Assembly: GCA_949130495.1 (NCBI GenBank) | Contig: OX422218.1 | Coordinates: 42,044,651 to 42,108,650 of the forward strand | DNA length: 64,000 nt | Reading direction: 5' to 3' | Source: Sambucus nigra | Lineage: Eukaryota; Streptophyta; Magnoliopsida; Dipsacales; Adoxaceae | Part shown: piece after piece, positions 11,816 to 23,926 of the stretch | How the letters are laid out: each line of letters starts with the position of its first letter | Position numbering within the stretch: the stretch's first letter is position 1 | The notes under the pieces: generated by a model | Databases searched by the model: none | What the model was told of the DNA's origin: nothing | The model's input: the letters and a program-made list of their open reading frames with translations, nothing else | Translations under genes and position numbers: made by a program

Positions 11816-12139
11816 AACCACAAATCTCCCATTAAACCTTAAACCCCCGTCGGAGCTAACAGAATAGGACTCAGCACCTTCAGCTAAAAGTTGTACAATC
11901 TGCTCCTGGCAAAACGGGTCTGTGGTTTGTGCCTGTATTACCCTCGTAACAATCTCGGGTGTGACTGTCATAACAGATATGAAGGAACGGGCTACTGCGT
12001 CCTTGTTACCCAACTCCTTCCACTTTGCTTTCCAGACATCCGCTACCTCATTTATCGGTCTACGACTCAACGCATCCGCAACTACGTTGGCCTTCCTCGG
12101 ATGATACTGTATTTCGAACTGATAGTCCTTCACAAACTC

Positions 12140-12784
12140 TAATCATCTGCGCTGACGCATATTTAGCTCTCGCTGAGTGAACAGTTACTGCAGTGATTTG
12201 TGGTCTGTGAACAAACGGAACTTTTCCCCCAATAAATAGTGTCTCCATATCCTCAATGCAAAGACGGCCGCAGCTAACTCCAGGTCGTCGGTGGGGTAAT
12301 TCTTCTCATGCGGCTTAAGCTTGCGGGAGGCAAAAGATATAGCCTTCTCCTCCTGCTGAAGTACTCCCCCAAGTCCCCGTAAAGAGGCATCGGTGTAAAC
12401 CAGGTACTCCACACCCGGCTTCGGTAAAGCAAGGACTGGTGCTGAAGTAAGATTGTCTTTCAGCTCGTCGAAAGCAAATTGACAAGCATCATCCCAAACA
12501 TATGGTACTCCTTTGCAAGTCAGGTTCGTCAATGGACCCGCTATTTTGGAGAATCCCCGAATGAATCTCCTGTAGTACCCGGCTAACCCCAAGAAACTAC
12601 TCACTTCCATCGGTGTCGTGGGATGTCCCCACTCCCTCACCGCTGACACTTTACTTGGGTCAACTACTATCCCCTGTTCAGAAATAACATGCCCCAAGAA
12701 CTGTACCTCTCGCAACCAGAATCCGCACTTCTCATACTTAGCATACAACCGATTCTCTCGTAAAGTCTGAAGAACCTGCCTCAA
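12140..12784 (-). pseudogene. RT thumb and RNase H, gypsy element 1
   Basis: RNase H removes the RNA strand during replication. The frame reads the RT connection ([17 protein letters not shown], then [22 protein letters not shown]), then RNase H with [15 protein letters not shown], the [20 protein letters not shown] block and LFTDHKSLQ, where a stop at 12185-12187 cuts it. The frame continues after the stop with the NMRQRR region (with a further stop) and KDYQFEIQYHPRKANVVADALSR (about 12130-12070). It is in the same frame as the RT piece upstream. Confidence 0.85.
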
Positions 12785-12787
12785 GTG

Positions 12788-13340
12788 CTAGGCATGCTCC
12801 TCCTCAGAGTGTGAATATATCAAAATGTCATCTATAAAGATGATGACAAACTGATCCAAGAACTCTCTGAATACTCGGTTCATTAAGTCCATGAATACGG
12901 GTGGAGCATTTGTGAGACCAAATGGCATCACTCTGAACTCGTAAGACCCATATCTCGTCAAGAAGGCAGTCTTTGAAACATCATGCTCTCTAATACGTAG
13001 TTGATGGTACTCCGACCTCGGATCTATCTTCGAAAATAAAGTTGCTCCCCTCAGCTGGTCGAACAGATCATCTCGAGGCAACGGATACTTATTCCGTATT
13101 GTGACCTTGTTCAACTCCCGGTAGTCCACGCATAACCTCAGTGAACCATCTCTATTTTTCACAAACAGAACTGGAGCGCCCAAAGGTGAGGTACTCCTGT
13201 GAATGAAGCCCTGACCTAACAACTGCTCTATCTGATCTCGTAACACTCGCATCTCTGCCGGAGCCATACAGTATGGAGCGCGTGCTATAGGTCTCGTATC
13301 TGGAAATAAATCTATAACAAAGTCTATCTCTCGACTGGGG
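12788..13340 (-). pseudogene. Reverse transcriptase core, gypsy element 1
   Basis: RT copies the element RNA into DNA. Visible in order: [52 protein letters not shown], and the catalytic block FIDDILIYS near 12825-12845, where F-I-D-D replaces the YxDD consensus as usual in this group. A TAG at 12788-12790 ends the open piece. The stretch just upstream (about 13358-13270) is the usual link from protease to RT and holds another stop. Confidence 0.87.
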
Positions 13341-13357
13341 GGTAGGCCTGGTATCTC

Positions 13358-13960
13358 TTAGAATACATCGGAATACTCATGAACGACTAGTATCGAGTCT
13401 AAAGGAATCACAACCTCCTTAGAGGCATCCTCCTCTAAATAATACAAATGAGCGATTGAACCTCCCTCTGGGCGAGGCATCGCCACTACAAACATCTTTT
13501 GCCCCGGAATGGCAAAAACAATGCTCCCACCGAAGCAATCAATCATGGCTCTATAAGCTGCGAGCCAATCCACCCCGATAATAACATCATGCTCATGCAT
13601 ATCTAAGACTAACATGTCCGCACGTAATACCAAGCTGCCAATCTCTACCCCCACTCTCTGGCATATAAAGAAGATAAGCGACCCACTCCCAGTGGTGAGT
13701 CTACACATGTCACTGTGCTCTATGCTGTGGCTAACAACCCTAAGGCCTTCGCAAAATGCGTAGCTATAAAATAATGCATCGCCATAGTGTCGAACAAAAC
13801 TCGACCCATAGTACCATGGATAGGAAACATACCCTCAATCATGGGTGGTGCCTGTGGAGCTGCTTCCTGGTGGACGTTATAGACACGTCCGTACTGTAAC
13901 TGCCCCTGCTGCACTGGAGCTGCTGGAATGGCTGGCACCTGGGCTGGAGCTGGGAAGGCA
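13358..13960 (-). pseudogene. Aspartic protease region, gypsy element 1
   Basis: Retroviral-type proteases cut the Gag-Pol polyprotein. The active-site block reads LFDTMAMHYF (DTM at 13783-13791), where element 2 and the family have D-T-G-A-T-H. So the key glycine is lost. A frameshift lies near 13709-13740. The second half, LVLDMHEHDVIIGVDWLAAYRAMIDC, is readable in the next frame (13358-13708). Confidence 0.8.
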
Positions 13961-13974
13961 GCCGAAAAAAGTGG

Positions 13975-15102
13975 TCTCTGTGGCTAATTTCGGGCACCCT
14001 GCTGCTGTGGGGCCCTATCTCCCTCCGGACAATCCTGGCGCCTATGGCCGGGACTACCACACCCAAAACATCGGCCTTTGAAGTTGCCTCCCCTCCGACC
14101 CTGTTGACCGCGGCCCTGCTGGTCGTTACCTCCCCACCAATGGCTCTGTTAGACCTGATGAACACGTTGTTGGCCCTGTTGGCCCTTCTGCTGACCCTGC
14201 TGTTGGTGTTGGCCTAGCTGGCCCTGATGATTAGGCTGACCCTGCTGACCCTGCCTATAACCCCCAAATCCCTGCCTAGAATCACCTGAATGGAATCGCT
14301 TAGCAGGGTCCACCTAATGGGAACTTTGCTCGTGCTGACGAGTCTGTCCATGAGATGGTACCCCACTAGCACTATTACCCCCGATCCTGCCTTGCTGGCT
14401 GGACTCTCCTGCTCTCTTGCTTCCCTGCAGATGGAAGCGGTGATCCTGGCAATGTAGTAACGCAGCATTGAGTACGTCAGTGAAAGTACTCAGAGATAGT
14501 TTCCCTATAAGATGCTTATGGATCCTCCAAGCTAACCCGTCCACAAACAACATTATCTTCTTACTCTCAGTCGGTGCCTCATCTGGCACTATGGTGAGTA
14601 GTCTTTTAAACTCCTCCTCATACTCAGCAACGGTAGAGTTCTCTTATTTCGTGTTCAGTAATATCCGCCTCATCTCAGTCTGCACGGCGGGTGGAAAATA
14701 CTTGCGGTCAAATCGCTCCCAAAACGACTACAAAGCGGCCCCCACCAGCTTAAAGGAAGCCAATAACTGCCTTTGCACGTCGGTGCACTCATACATACGA
14801 AGATGCCACTGTATGTCTTTCTTCCATTGGCTGACTGTGACGATATCTGAGCTACCAGAGAACTCAGGGGGATGCGCCTTATGAAAGGCATCCCTAACCC
14901 TCTCCCACGTAGATGGAAGCTGTGTTGGTACTGGCGCCACTGCCTGAACCTGGGGTGGAGCCTGCTGAACCACTGCTAGCGCGGCATTCACCGCCTGAGC
15001 AGCAATGGCGGCTACTTCATTAGCATCCATAGTGCCTTGTGTCGGAGCTGCTGGCTGCTCGGCCTGGGCACGCCTATCCTTCGGTGCACGTCTCGGAGGC
15101 AT
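13975..15102 (-). pseudogene. gag pseudogene, gypsy element 1
   Basis: Gag forms the particle and packages the RNA. The likely start is MPPRRAPKDRR at 15102, although the frame is open from 15150; element 2 begins Gag the same way. The capsid-like stretch runs from PSTWERVRDAFHKAHPPEFSG to QWKKDIQWHLRMYECTD; after a stop at 14728-14730 it continues to VAEYEEEF and AALLHCQDHRF. A Q/G-rich linker leads to one CCHC knuckle CFGCGSPGHRRQDC (14029-14070). All pieces are in one frame. Stops include 14728-14730 (TAG), one near 14645 and 14314-14316 (TAG). Confidence 0.83.
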
Positions 15103-15262
15103 CTGAATCGTGAAGAATTTTATTAGTCTACAGTCATTATCAAATCTCAAATTGCTGAAGACGTAACGTAAAAGTAGGAATACAACAATCCTAGTAATAG
15201 GGATCTATAGCAAAGCGTTAAGCTGAAAGCGAAAATAAGCCGTACAGATCCTATGGACACTA

Positions 15263-15280
15263 GAACCTGATGCTCTACCA
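15263..15280 (-). promoter_or_regulatory. Primer-binding site, gypsy element 1 (degenerate)
   Basis: Two bases after the 5' LTR (minus strand) comes TGGTAGAGCATCAGGTTC. It resembles the initiator tRNA-Met site TGGTATCAGAGC with TCA missing. The 188-bp array internals and element 3 keep TGGTATCA. The missing bases probably weaken priming. Confidence 0.65.
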
Positions 15281-15282
15281 CC

Positions 15283-18200
15283 TGTGACACCCCCCCTAAT
15301 TAAATACCGGGCGATCATTCCTTTATTAAATTAAAATCAAGGTGAACAGTTGGTTCATTCTTAGCATCACTGTCGTAAAAATAAAATTTTCAAATTAACA
15401 CCCTAATTAATTAAGCTAAGTGTCAAAACCATATTTAACATTTCTTTCCAAATTTTATTTTAAAAAAAAATCATTTTATTTTTTTATTAACAACATTATC
15501 AATAAGTAATAATCATACCACAATTATCCTGGAACATAATCCAATTAATTTAAACATTCAACATTCAAAATATAAATATCTAAAACTTAAAGTAAAACAT
15601 TCATGCCGAATAAATCCCAAAGTAACAGTACTAGAAATAATTGAAATACAAATGTCCCAATAAAACAGATAAATAGTGGAAAGGGCGACACATGCCCAAT
15701 AACTGAGAATGATAGAAGAGGAATCAAGTAAATGAAATCGTCTAAGCAAGTGGCCTGCAACTCCCACCTAAGCGGCAGCACGTTTCTCCCAAGGGATCCT
15801 AAGCAAGACGCCCCTGTGGCTCGGCACCTGTAATATATACATATATACACAAGAGAGAAAGAGAAATAGAAACAGGTTAGAGCCCGATAGTGTGTTTGAT
15901 TAAAAATTCGTTTAGCAAGTATTTAAATTGATACATGCCAATGCAACAACATATTAGCGGGACACTCTCTTGAGAAATTCTCACCTTTCTTCTAATGTGC
16001 ACACCTATCGCACTAATCTTCCCAATAGTCTATCTCGTCATATACCACACTATTTTTCCCCAATGATTTAACTTATCTTAGGTTATTCGCAGGATTTACA
16101 ACTAAACAACACAAGTATTTAAAACGTAAGATTTCAATTTGTAACCAAGCTCCTCCTTTTTAACTTTAATAATCAATAAAAAAATTTCAGTGTCATATTA
16201 TACTTTCCCAAACCAATTATTTATAATTTGAGTCATTAACCACGTCCTACATATCAAATCACAGTAGGCAGTTCCAGATTTTAGAATTTCATATATATAT
16301 TAACTACTCGTATAATATATATATATATATATATCACAACAGCACCCCACATAAAAACTATGGTGCGGGCATACTCTACTATCCAACCCCATATCACTCA
16401 TATTAAGGGGAATACAAATTCGGACTCACTCTCGAATTATATTAACACATACACAATATTGAGGCGAAGCATAGATTGTAAGTCTCTAAGAGGATGGCAC
16501 ATACCCGTGTCTCTTAGGACCGTCTGAACTATCAAATCGATAGCATGTACCAAGGATATCTATCTCCTAGGGTACGAGTCAATATCCCCCATAAGGCAAC
16601 ACAGGATAAGATCGTCCCAGCGCGGCAACCTCAGGGATAGCAAGTAGCGTGGGTATGATTTTCAAAAGTATATAATATATGCATACACAATCATATAAAT
16701 ATACCACTTTTATTCTATCAATTTAGGTTTATCCCATAACCCATGTTCACAACATTTATCCTTATTTTCCCATTATTATTTATCACGTAATAATGGTTCG
16801 TCTCTAACTTTAATTCGTTATTATTCTAACTTACCACATAATTCTCATGGCTTTATCCTCCCAATTATAAAATTCAGTAGGTATTCATCCATTCTCTGTG
16901 ATAACTGTTTGACGTAATCTCTCACTTTAAATTCGTAGTTTCATCGTTCCTTTTGTAATTATCCCACACTTACAATTATCGTCATATATTAGAGGTCCCA
17001 AAATTATTCATATGTCCTACTGGTCTTCCATAACTCCCAAAACATTTTATTAAGGATGCCCAAGAATTGTTTCACGATAAATTGAATTTAACTCATTTAA
17101 AAAGGGAAAATAGGAGTCTGCCAGGAGGGGTCGATCGAGCGAACCTTCGATCGATCGAAGCTCTGGGCTTGATCGATCGATCAAGCAGGTATTTGGATTT
17201 CTGCAGTTTTGCAGTTACGGGTTCTAACACCTATCTTCATCCAAATTCATGTTTTACATTCCCAAACGTCCAAAGATTCATACTATGAACATTATATCAT
17301 CATACTAGGTATTTCCAACGTAAAGCATGTGGATTTCTATCATTAAACATGGATTAATAGCCCAAAAATTCATACAAAACCTCAAGAACCCTAGAATTTC
17401 AGTAATATGTTCCAATTCATCTTTTCCAGAATTTTCTTCATCTACATCCTCATAAATTCGTGGTTCAATCCTCTACATGTTAAGGGGTTTCCAGAATAAC
17501 AATTTATCCATCACTACATGCGATTTCCTATCTCATATCTTTGGTTTTCTTCCATAAAACTCATTCTAATTACTCCTAAACTAATATGAAAGATGCACCA
17601 ACGAAATAAGCAAGATAAACACTTGCCTGGGATTTTGGGTGTTCTGATTTGCAGATGATTTTGGTGTGGTTGCGCTCCCCGTCGCGCGATCTACGCGTTG
17701 GTGGTGGTGGCGGTGCAAACGGATGGATTTTGGGCCTTGGATTTCCTTGAGAGCTCTCTCCTTTCCTCTCCTATGGTCGTTCTTGTGTTTAGAGTTTTCT
17801 AACCCTAGATGATAACCCAGATATCTGATATATCCCCTTTAATTTTCGTGGGTTTAATTACCCAAAAATACAAAATGACTAAAATGCCCTCCCTGGGTAC
17901 TAATTAGGCATAAAAACGCCTCGAGACCCAAATCAAACCCCCGGGTACACTTTTCTGACTATCTCGACCTTTTCGGACGCGTTGGCACAATCAAAACGAC
18001 CATACGAACAACTTATAAAATATTCACTTTTATTTATCAATATTTAGTCCCGACGCGACACGGGCGCGTCCCGACTCAAATTTCCAAAATTGTCATTTTA
18101 TTCACTCATGACATTCAATATAACCAATATTACATATTACTTTGCTCATTTGTAATATTCAACAATTTTCCATAATTACTAACTCTCGTCACGTTAATAA

Positions 18201-18300
18201 TTATAACATAATTAATTTCCGGATTTTTATTAAATAATTAACTCATATTAAATTTAATAAATCCTCAAATTAATATAGCATAAAATTATGGGGTATTACA
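15283..18300 (-). repeat. Gypsy element 1, 5' LTR (3018 bp)
   Basis: Partner of 7462-10465, 14 bp longer overall because of small indels, including an AT run near 16311-16335 and a shortened palindrome cluster (17129-17185 against 9273-9349). On the minus strand a TATA-like GATATATCAG lies near 17835, so transcription could begin near 17800. That would place the hairpin (17610-17626) and palindromes in the transcript leader. The start site is my inference. Confidence 0.93.
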
Positions 18301-18768
18301 GAAACTACCTCAAGTGAGTCAAAATCCACCATTGTAGGCCTGTTTTGAAACCCCGGAAAATAAGCTCTAAATATTGTCAAGATTTCAATTCCGACATCAG
18401 ATTAGGATTCTACAAAAAAATTTGGGGTAGGTTGTTGTTTAGAGTTTTTTCAAATCTAATCTAAAAGCACTCAAACAGAAGATCTAAAACATTTCAAAAT
18501 CACTATTCTCATTCCACACGTTTTTGCTTCTTTAAATTTCGTTTTTAGCCTTTCTTTTAATCTTTCTTTCCTTAAAATCATCCATAATATTCCTTATATG
18601 TACTCTCTCTCAAATCCTAACATGGAGCCTAAGCTAACGTACATTACCATATTGCCCCATAGTTCAAAATTGGCTACTTTACATATTTAAATCATTATAA
18701 AATGTCCAAAAATTATTTAAATTTAAATTTTATATTCGATTTCAAACAAAAATATATTAGCCCCAATT
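18301..18768 (-). mobile_element. Array copy 1, LTR3, right part (truncated)
   Basis: Starts with the duplicated GAAAC and continues the array LTR (ACTACCTCAAG...). It should end in GGGGTATTACA but stops after TTAGCCCCAATT and runs straight into LINE sequence (TGGGATGGTAGA). Compared with copy 2 (61830-62650), about 80-130 bp of LTR end and roughly 745 bp of LINE have been lost in one deletion. Confidence 0.85.
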
Positions 18769-19735
18769 TGGGATGGTAGATATGTTTTAATTAGGGGGGT
18801 GAGATGGAGAGTGAAAAATGGAGAAAATATTAAAATTTGAAGGATAATTGGATCCCTAAACCCCCTTATTCAAACAATTTTAGAGTCCTACACTTGAGCA
18901 CAACATTTTTTGTTAAAGATCTCATTGAACCACTCATGGGTCAGTAGGACCTTAATCTCATGGCTTTGTGTTTTACTCGATAGGAAATTGATGATATTCT
19001 TAGGATCCCACTCAATCGGACACTATTAAAATGATAGAAAAAGAGAGAGAGATTTGGCACTTTGAAAAAATGGCAAAAACTTTATAAAGAGTGCATACCA
19101 CGTTGCATAGGTTATTGGGTTGGGTAAGTGGAGAAGGGAATTTATTAACCATCATCTTCTTCTGGGCCCCAAAATTGGAATATTATTTGGTACGGTTTGT
19201 TACCGAAAAAAATAAAGCATTTTATTTACTGACTTTTCCCAACTACTCTTCCCACGGGAGAAAATTTTCAAAAACATAAAATGAAGTCCTAATACCAGTG
19301 TTGTTATCTGTGAAATAGGGTGACTGACTCAGCTACTCATATTATTTTGAGTTATCCATTGTAGTCAATGTTCTTAATTATTGTGGACAAAATTAAGAAG
19401 CCTTGGATGCCTCTATTATTGACATTTAAAACTTTAATTTTTTACTTTTTGTTTACCTTTTTTTAACGTTTTGAGTTCCAAATTCTCAAAAATGTTCTAT
19501 GATTTAAGGGTCATTTTTTAAAATTCAATCCATCCTTATAAAATGGAAAATGAGATAAGGGTTAAAGATGAAGCAGGTTCCAGTAAACAGAACATTGATA
19601 ATGCACCTTTTGATGAGTCCAGAAGTTCAATAGTTGTAGTGATAATTAGAAATGATTGTGGTGACTTTGTTGTGGGTTTATCACAACATGTTTAGCAACC
19701 GCTTGAAGCTGAATATGAGGAAGAACTGGCAGAAG
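18769..19735 (+). pseudogene. LINE copy 1, C-terminal part (zf-RVT-like to RNase H)
   Basis: Continuation of the LINE of 30-3348. Around 18770-18850 a broken frame reads like the M-R-W-R-V-x-N-G-E-x-I-x-I-W region found after RT in plant L1 elements. Near 19560-19735 the sequence aligns with the RNase H-like end of copy 2 (FDESRSSIVVVIIRND). It stops at GGCAGAAG, then joins flanking sequence CTCCTGGTTCT, which in copy 2 occurs only after the LINE tail (63987-63998). The LINE 3' end, A-run and target duplication were therefore deleted. Confidence 0.78.
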
Positions 19736-20020
19736 CTCCTGGTTCTAATGAAATGTAAATGGTGGTTTTATTATATAAAGAAATCACTTCAATTTTTTCT
19801 TAAAAAAGAGGATTTATTATACACTATTCCCTTTTCTTAACCGATTCGTACCCACAGCACCCTATAAACCCACAACCCTTTTCCCACCTGAAACAGTCAC
19901 TTTAAAATACCAAACTTAACTGACCCAATACACTTCTTACCCCTGTGTTGATTATAGTTGTTTCCCCCAGAACAATCCTCAGATCCAATACAATCCCCTA
20001 ATTTGAACTATCGGACCCAA
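19736..20020. other. Flank of the LINE insertion, no gene seen
   Basis: Probable pre-insertion sequence downstream of LINE copy 1, since CCTGGTTCT also follows copy 2 at the window end. I see nothing else recognisable in it. Confidence 0.5.
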
Positions 20021-22337
20021 CGTCACACCACGTAAAATCCGACAGACAGGGTGGCCTGCCACCGCCGCCGAACTATGCCTGTTATGAACTAGATAAATAC
20101 CATTCTTAGCATGAGATAAATATGAGAGATAAATAAATCATCCATAATATAAGTTAATTAAATCAATCCCAACTGATAATAAACAACGAAGCGATAAAAG
20201 ATCCATCACATGCTAACTCCGAATAAATCCAATCTCCAATAATGATTAAAATAATATCTGAATACCAAATTAACTGAGTAATCTAACTGAAAACCTCTAA
20301 CAAGTTTGGAACCGAATGGACCAATAAAACTCAAATGAAGTCTCATAATTAAATACGACTGGAAAGGAAAGTTTAACTAAACTATGCCAGAAAATGAATA
20401 AGTCCACCTGCACCTCCAAATGATAACTTCGATAATCCTATGCAGCTTCTCCTTATCTTATCCTGAAAAGTTAGTCAACGCACGAGGTCAGAGCCCCTAG
20501 CATGAATACGCATTACTCCCCTAAAATAGGATCCTTGAATCGAGACAGAATCATTATACGCAATAAATATGACAATAGAATATTTTTAAGTTAAACGGGA
20601 TAATTAAAATGCGATAAATATAAATTACTAACTACCCGTAGAGATCCCCATTTATAAGGGCACACCAATATGATTTTAAATTCCCAAGCCCCATGGAGTT
20701 AATTTTATTTAATTAACCCAATTTTATTATTGTTCTCACTTTTTATTATGGCGGTCCGACCGCCCCGGGTGGTAATTCACCAAAATGTCACACATCCCCG
20801 TGTCAATCGCCCTCTGACCCATTTAAATTGTCGACCCCGACACATGACAAGGTTCCACACGCGACACGACATAAATCTCCCTCTGACCCGTTCAAACCGT
20901 TTTTATCTTAGGCATTAATCCTCAATTTCTCAATTTCACAATTTGTAAATTACCCCACCCTTTTATCGATGTGAGAACCTCAAAATACCCCTTTGTCCCA
21001 TACCTAAGGGTCCCCAAGTTATCAATCCGTCCTACCCTATGTATAGGATGAATTTCTAACCTTAACCTCGACCTAGTCCCATGCCTAGGCTAGCGTAACG
21101 ATGACAAAGTATCAAAAATACCCCACCCCCGACATAATAAAATCGCAATAATCTACTCTCACTAATCCCATATCTAGAAGGAGTAAATCATCAAAAGGCC
21201 TACTAACTAGTCCCATACCTAGAAGGCATCCTAAAATATAGGGAGAGCAAAATTACCCAACAACCCGTCGTCACAAAGGTAATATATTAATACCAACAAG
21301 TCACACAAACAAGCATAATTAATCAACGTATAAAACTACACATGATAGTCCAATTCAATTAAATCTCAATTTAATTATCACCTCGCCATAAACATCCAAT
21401 TAATCTCATTTAATTATATTAAATTAAATATACTGCTACTTCATGATTTAAAACATCATAATTCAAATTTCATTATCTCAACACAAATTACATGAGTTAT
21501 ACACCCCCAACTTCATTTAAGAAAAATAAAGGTTTTTCGACATGCAACCTATGCCCATAAAACACAAAAATCCACTCATCAATCCTATGTACCCAAAGGG
21601 TTATGAATATTATTCAGATTAAAAGATTTTATAAAAACAGCCCCATAGTTAGTGTCCACTTTCTCTAATTAGATTGCTACTTGCTTTTAAGAAAAACATT
21701 AATTTAAGGTTTAGGCAACACTTAAAACGCATAATACTAAAGGAAACAAATAGAGTATTCATGCCTAAGATTAAGTTGAAGAAAACTAGTAGCACAGTTG
21801 GATTCCTCTAAAAAATTTAGCGAAGAAGTGTTCTTGAACAAACTTGATTAAACCCCAATTAAGCCTCCCAAAACTAGTGACAAAAACTTGATTATGTTTG
21901 AGATTGATGATTGGGGTTGAGAGGAAAAATATTTGGTAGTGTTATTTTCTGAAAAACTTGAGAAAAAATGATTATGAGAAGTCCCCCTACGAATTGTTAA
22001 GGTTATATAGTGATTAGGAGTTCTAATCCTAAACAAAGTTTAATAAAAAAAAACTTGCAGCGCACGAGTTCTGCTGGGGTCGATCGATCGACCCCTGGCG
22101 GCAATCGATCGATCGCCCAGAAAAATTGACAGTTCCGCTTAAAACTTTACAAGGGATAAATATTTAAAAATTCATTAAATATCCGTTTTAACTCCGATTT
22201 TAATTCCTCTTGAAGTTTTATTCTTCTAAAATCATAACCAACACATTTAACCAATAAAATTTATTCCATCCAATTTTTTTTTCTCAAATATTCCAATTAA
22301 TTAATGAAATTAAATAATAAAAACATAGGTTGTTACA
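20021..22337 (-). mobile_element. Solo LTR B (gypsy, Tekay-like)
   Basis: The plus-strand edges are CGTCACACC (TG changed to CG) and GGTTGTTACA. The flanks CCCAA and CCCCA match at four of five bases. No primer site, polypurine tract or coding sequence adjoins, so this is what remains after LTR-LTR recombination. It shares the CAGAGCCC block (about 20490) with the other gypsy LTRs. It carries the perfect 20-bp palindrome GGGGTCGATCGATCGACCCC (22076-22095). Confidence 0.75.
22076..22116. repeat. TCGA-centred palindrome pair in solo LTR B
   Basis: GGGGTCGATCGATCGACCCC (22076-22095) is a perfect 20-bp palindrome, followed by GCAATCGATCGATCGC (22101-22116), which is nearly perfect. It uses the same ATCGAT type as gypsy element 1. 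Confidence 0.92.
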
Positions 22338-22793
22338 CCCCATTCCCATTTTTAAACTACAACAAGACCCTCTAACCATATACTCAAGTACCCCAACTTG
22401 ACCCTATTTGGGAATCATGTAGTGCCATTTTCGTTCCTAAAAATTCTTAAGACTCCACCCATGACAACTCTCAATGGGTTAAAGAGTGACTACAACAACC
22501 CTTGCTTCCCAATCATCCATGCATACAATTAGGGTATTATAAATGGGATACTCCTCCATAGAACCCCTATTCTATCTATGTGGATGATAAGGTCCCGATG
22601 CATGAGGAGAGGCGCACCAATAACTTTATGTTCAACTCCCTCAGTACCTAAGTCAGACCATTCGTGCCAATTAAGGATTGTCAATGTTTTCTCTACTAAG
22701 AACGTGCTAATTTGATGGATGATTGTCCCTATTACCCCCAGAGGAAACTGGTGACCCGACTTATGATGAAGCTCTATGTGAAAACCCACCTAT
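22338..22793. other. Unassigned sequence, no gene seen
   Basis: This 456-bp stretch lies between solo LTR B and the degraded LTR of gypsy fragment 4. There is an 86-codon open frame on the minus strand (22529-22789) without recognisable motifs, which I do not call a gene. Confidence 0.4.
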
Positions 22794-23926
22794 TGTAATC
22801 ATGGGTGATCAGTCCATTATTAAATTAAACATGAATTATTAATGGTTTCCGTCTTAGCATCAGTGTCGAAACAAGTTTATTTTACTAATACCTTAATGGC
22901 CCGATCTGGAAATTTTAATCCTAATATTAACATGAAATTTATTTAAAATAAGAATTCACTTTAACTATTCCAATAAACAGAGTAATAAACGATAAAACAA
23001 CGAGATGAATAAATATGCCAAGAATAACACTCCAAAGAAAAAATCCCAATAAACCATCCATAATATAAATCCAAAGCCAATATTGGAAATAAAATAAAAG
23101 TGTAATGTCTCTGAAGAAAACCACTTGGTAGAGATGAGCGACATCCTGAACTGAGATAGATAAACGATAAATAGGAGATGATAAATTTGAAGGCGTCTAC
23201 TACCAAGGTCCTGCAATATCCACGACAACTGCAGCACGTCGAATATGAAGGAACACCTAAGCCCGGTCTCTTTGTGGATGGGCACCTAAAATGTTTTTAT
23301 AAAAATGGATTTGAAATGGTTCAGAGACCAATTAAAATAGTTTGAAAATATTTAGCAAGTTTTAAATTGCATTAAGAGTAGATATTATATACATGTTAGG
23401 TTCACGCGCTCTGACTTGAGATTCTGTCCTCTCAACTATTGTACACGACTAACGTATATATCTGAACCAACCTAGTTACGCTACCCCGCCAAATTAGTTT
23501 TAAATAATCCTTGTCCACAGTAATAATTCATTGTGCCCACCTGTATTGCCCATACAATACATTACTAAATTTCCAACCCCTTTTATCCATGATAAGTTTC
23601 TAATTAATTATTAATTTCTCACATACTTTGGTTACTTTAGATATCACTATCCATCTTATCAACTAGTACACACGTAGTATAATAAATCACACGTATATAT
23701 ATAAACACCATACTTGTAATATAAATGAATACGGCTTCCCCAGTTGGAGATCTACATTGTAGGCAAACTCTACTATCAAGCCCTGGTAACTCACGTACTA
23801 AGTAAAGGACATCAGCTTCAAAGTCACTCTCGAACCACACATTCACAATTCGCACAATTTAGAGGCAAACATAGTCCAAATCCTTTGGGCTATGCACACA
23901 CCTAACGCACCAATTGACCGGTCGTA
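22794..23926 (-). mobile_element. Gypsy fragment 4, LTR remnant, outer part
   Basis: From GGGTGATCAGTCCATTATTAAATT onward this matches the outer end of the gypsy element 1 LTR (GGGCGATCACTCCTTTATTAAATT), including CTTAGCATCAGTGTCG. The first bases are altered or lost, so the true edge is uncertain. It is cut at 23926 by solo LTR C and resumes at 26823. Confidence 0.72.

Larger units (their letters stand above)
7462..18300 (-). mobile_element. Gypsy element 1: Tekay/Del-type chromovirus, near full length, defective
   Basis: A complete LTR retrotransposon on the minus strand (10,839 bp). Its layout is 5' LTR 15283-18300, primer site 15263-15280, gag-pol remnants 15102-10476, polypurine tract 10466-10477 and 3' LTR 7462-10465. 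The pol order is protease, RT, RNase H, integrase, as in Ty3/gypsy. A chromodomain-like tail follows the integrase and the LTRs are about 3 kb, both pointing to the Tekay/Del clade. The LTRs look about 96-97 percent alike by eye, with a few indels. It is nested in array LTR3, which is itself nested in a LINE. Several stops and two frameshifts mean it cannot make its own proteins. Confidence 0.95.

Noticed and set aside
16311..16335. AT dinucleotide run (also 45353-45369)
   Set aside because: Ordinary microsatellites inside or near LTRs, with no further meaning seen.
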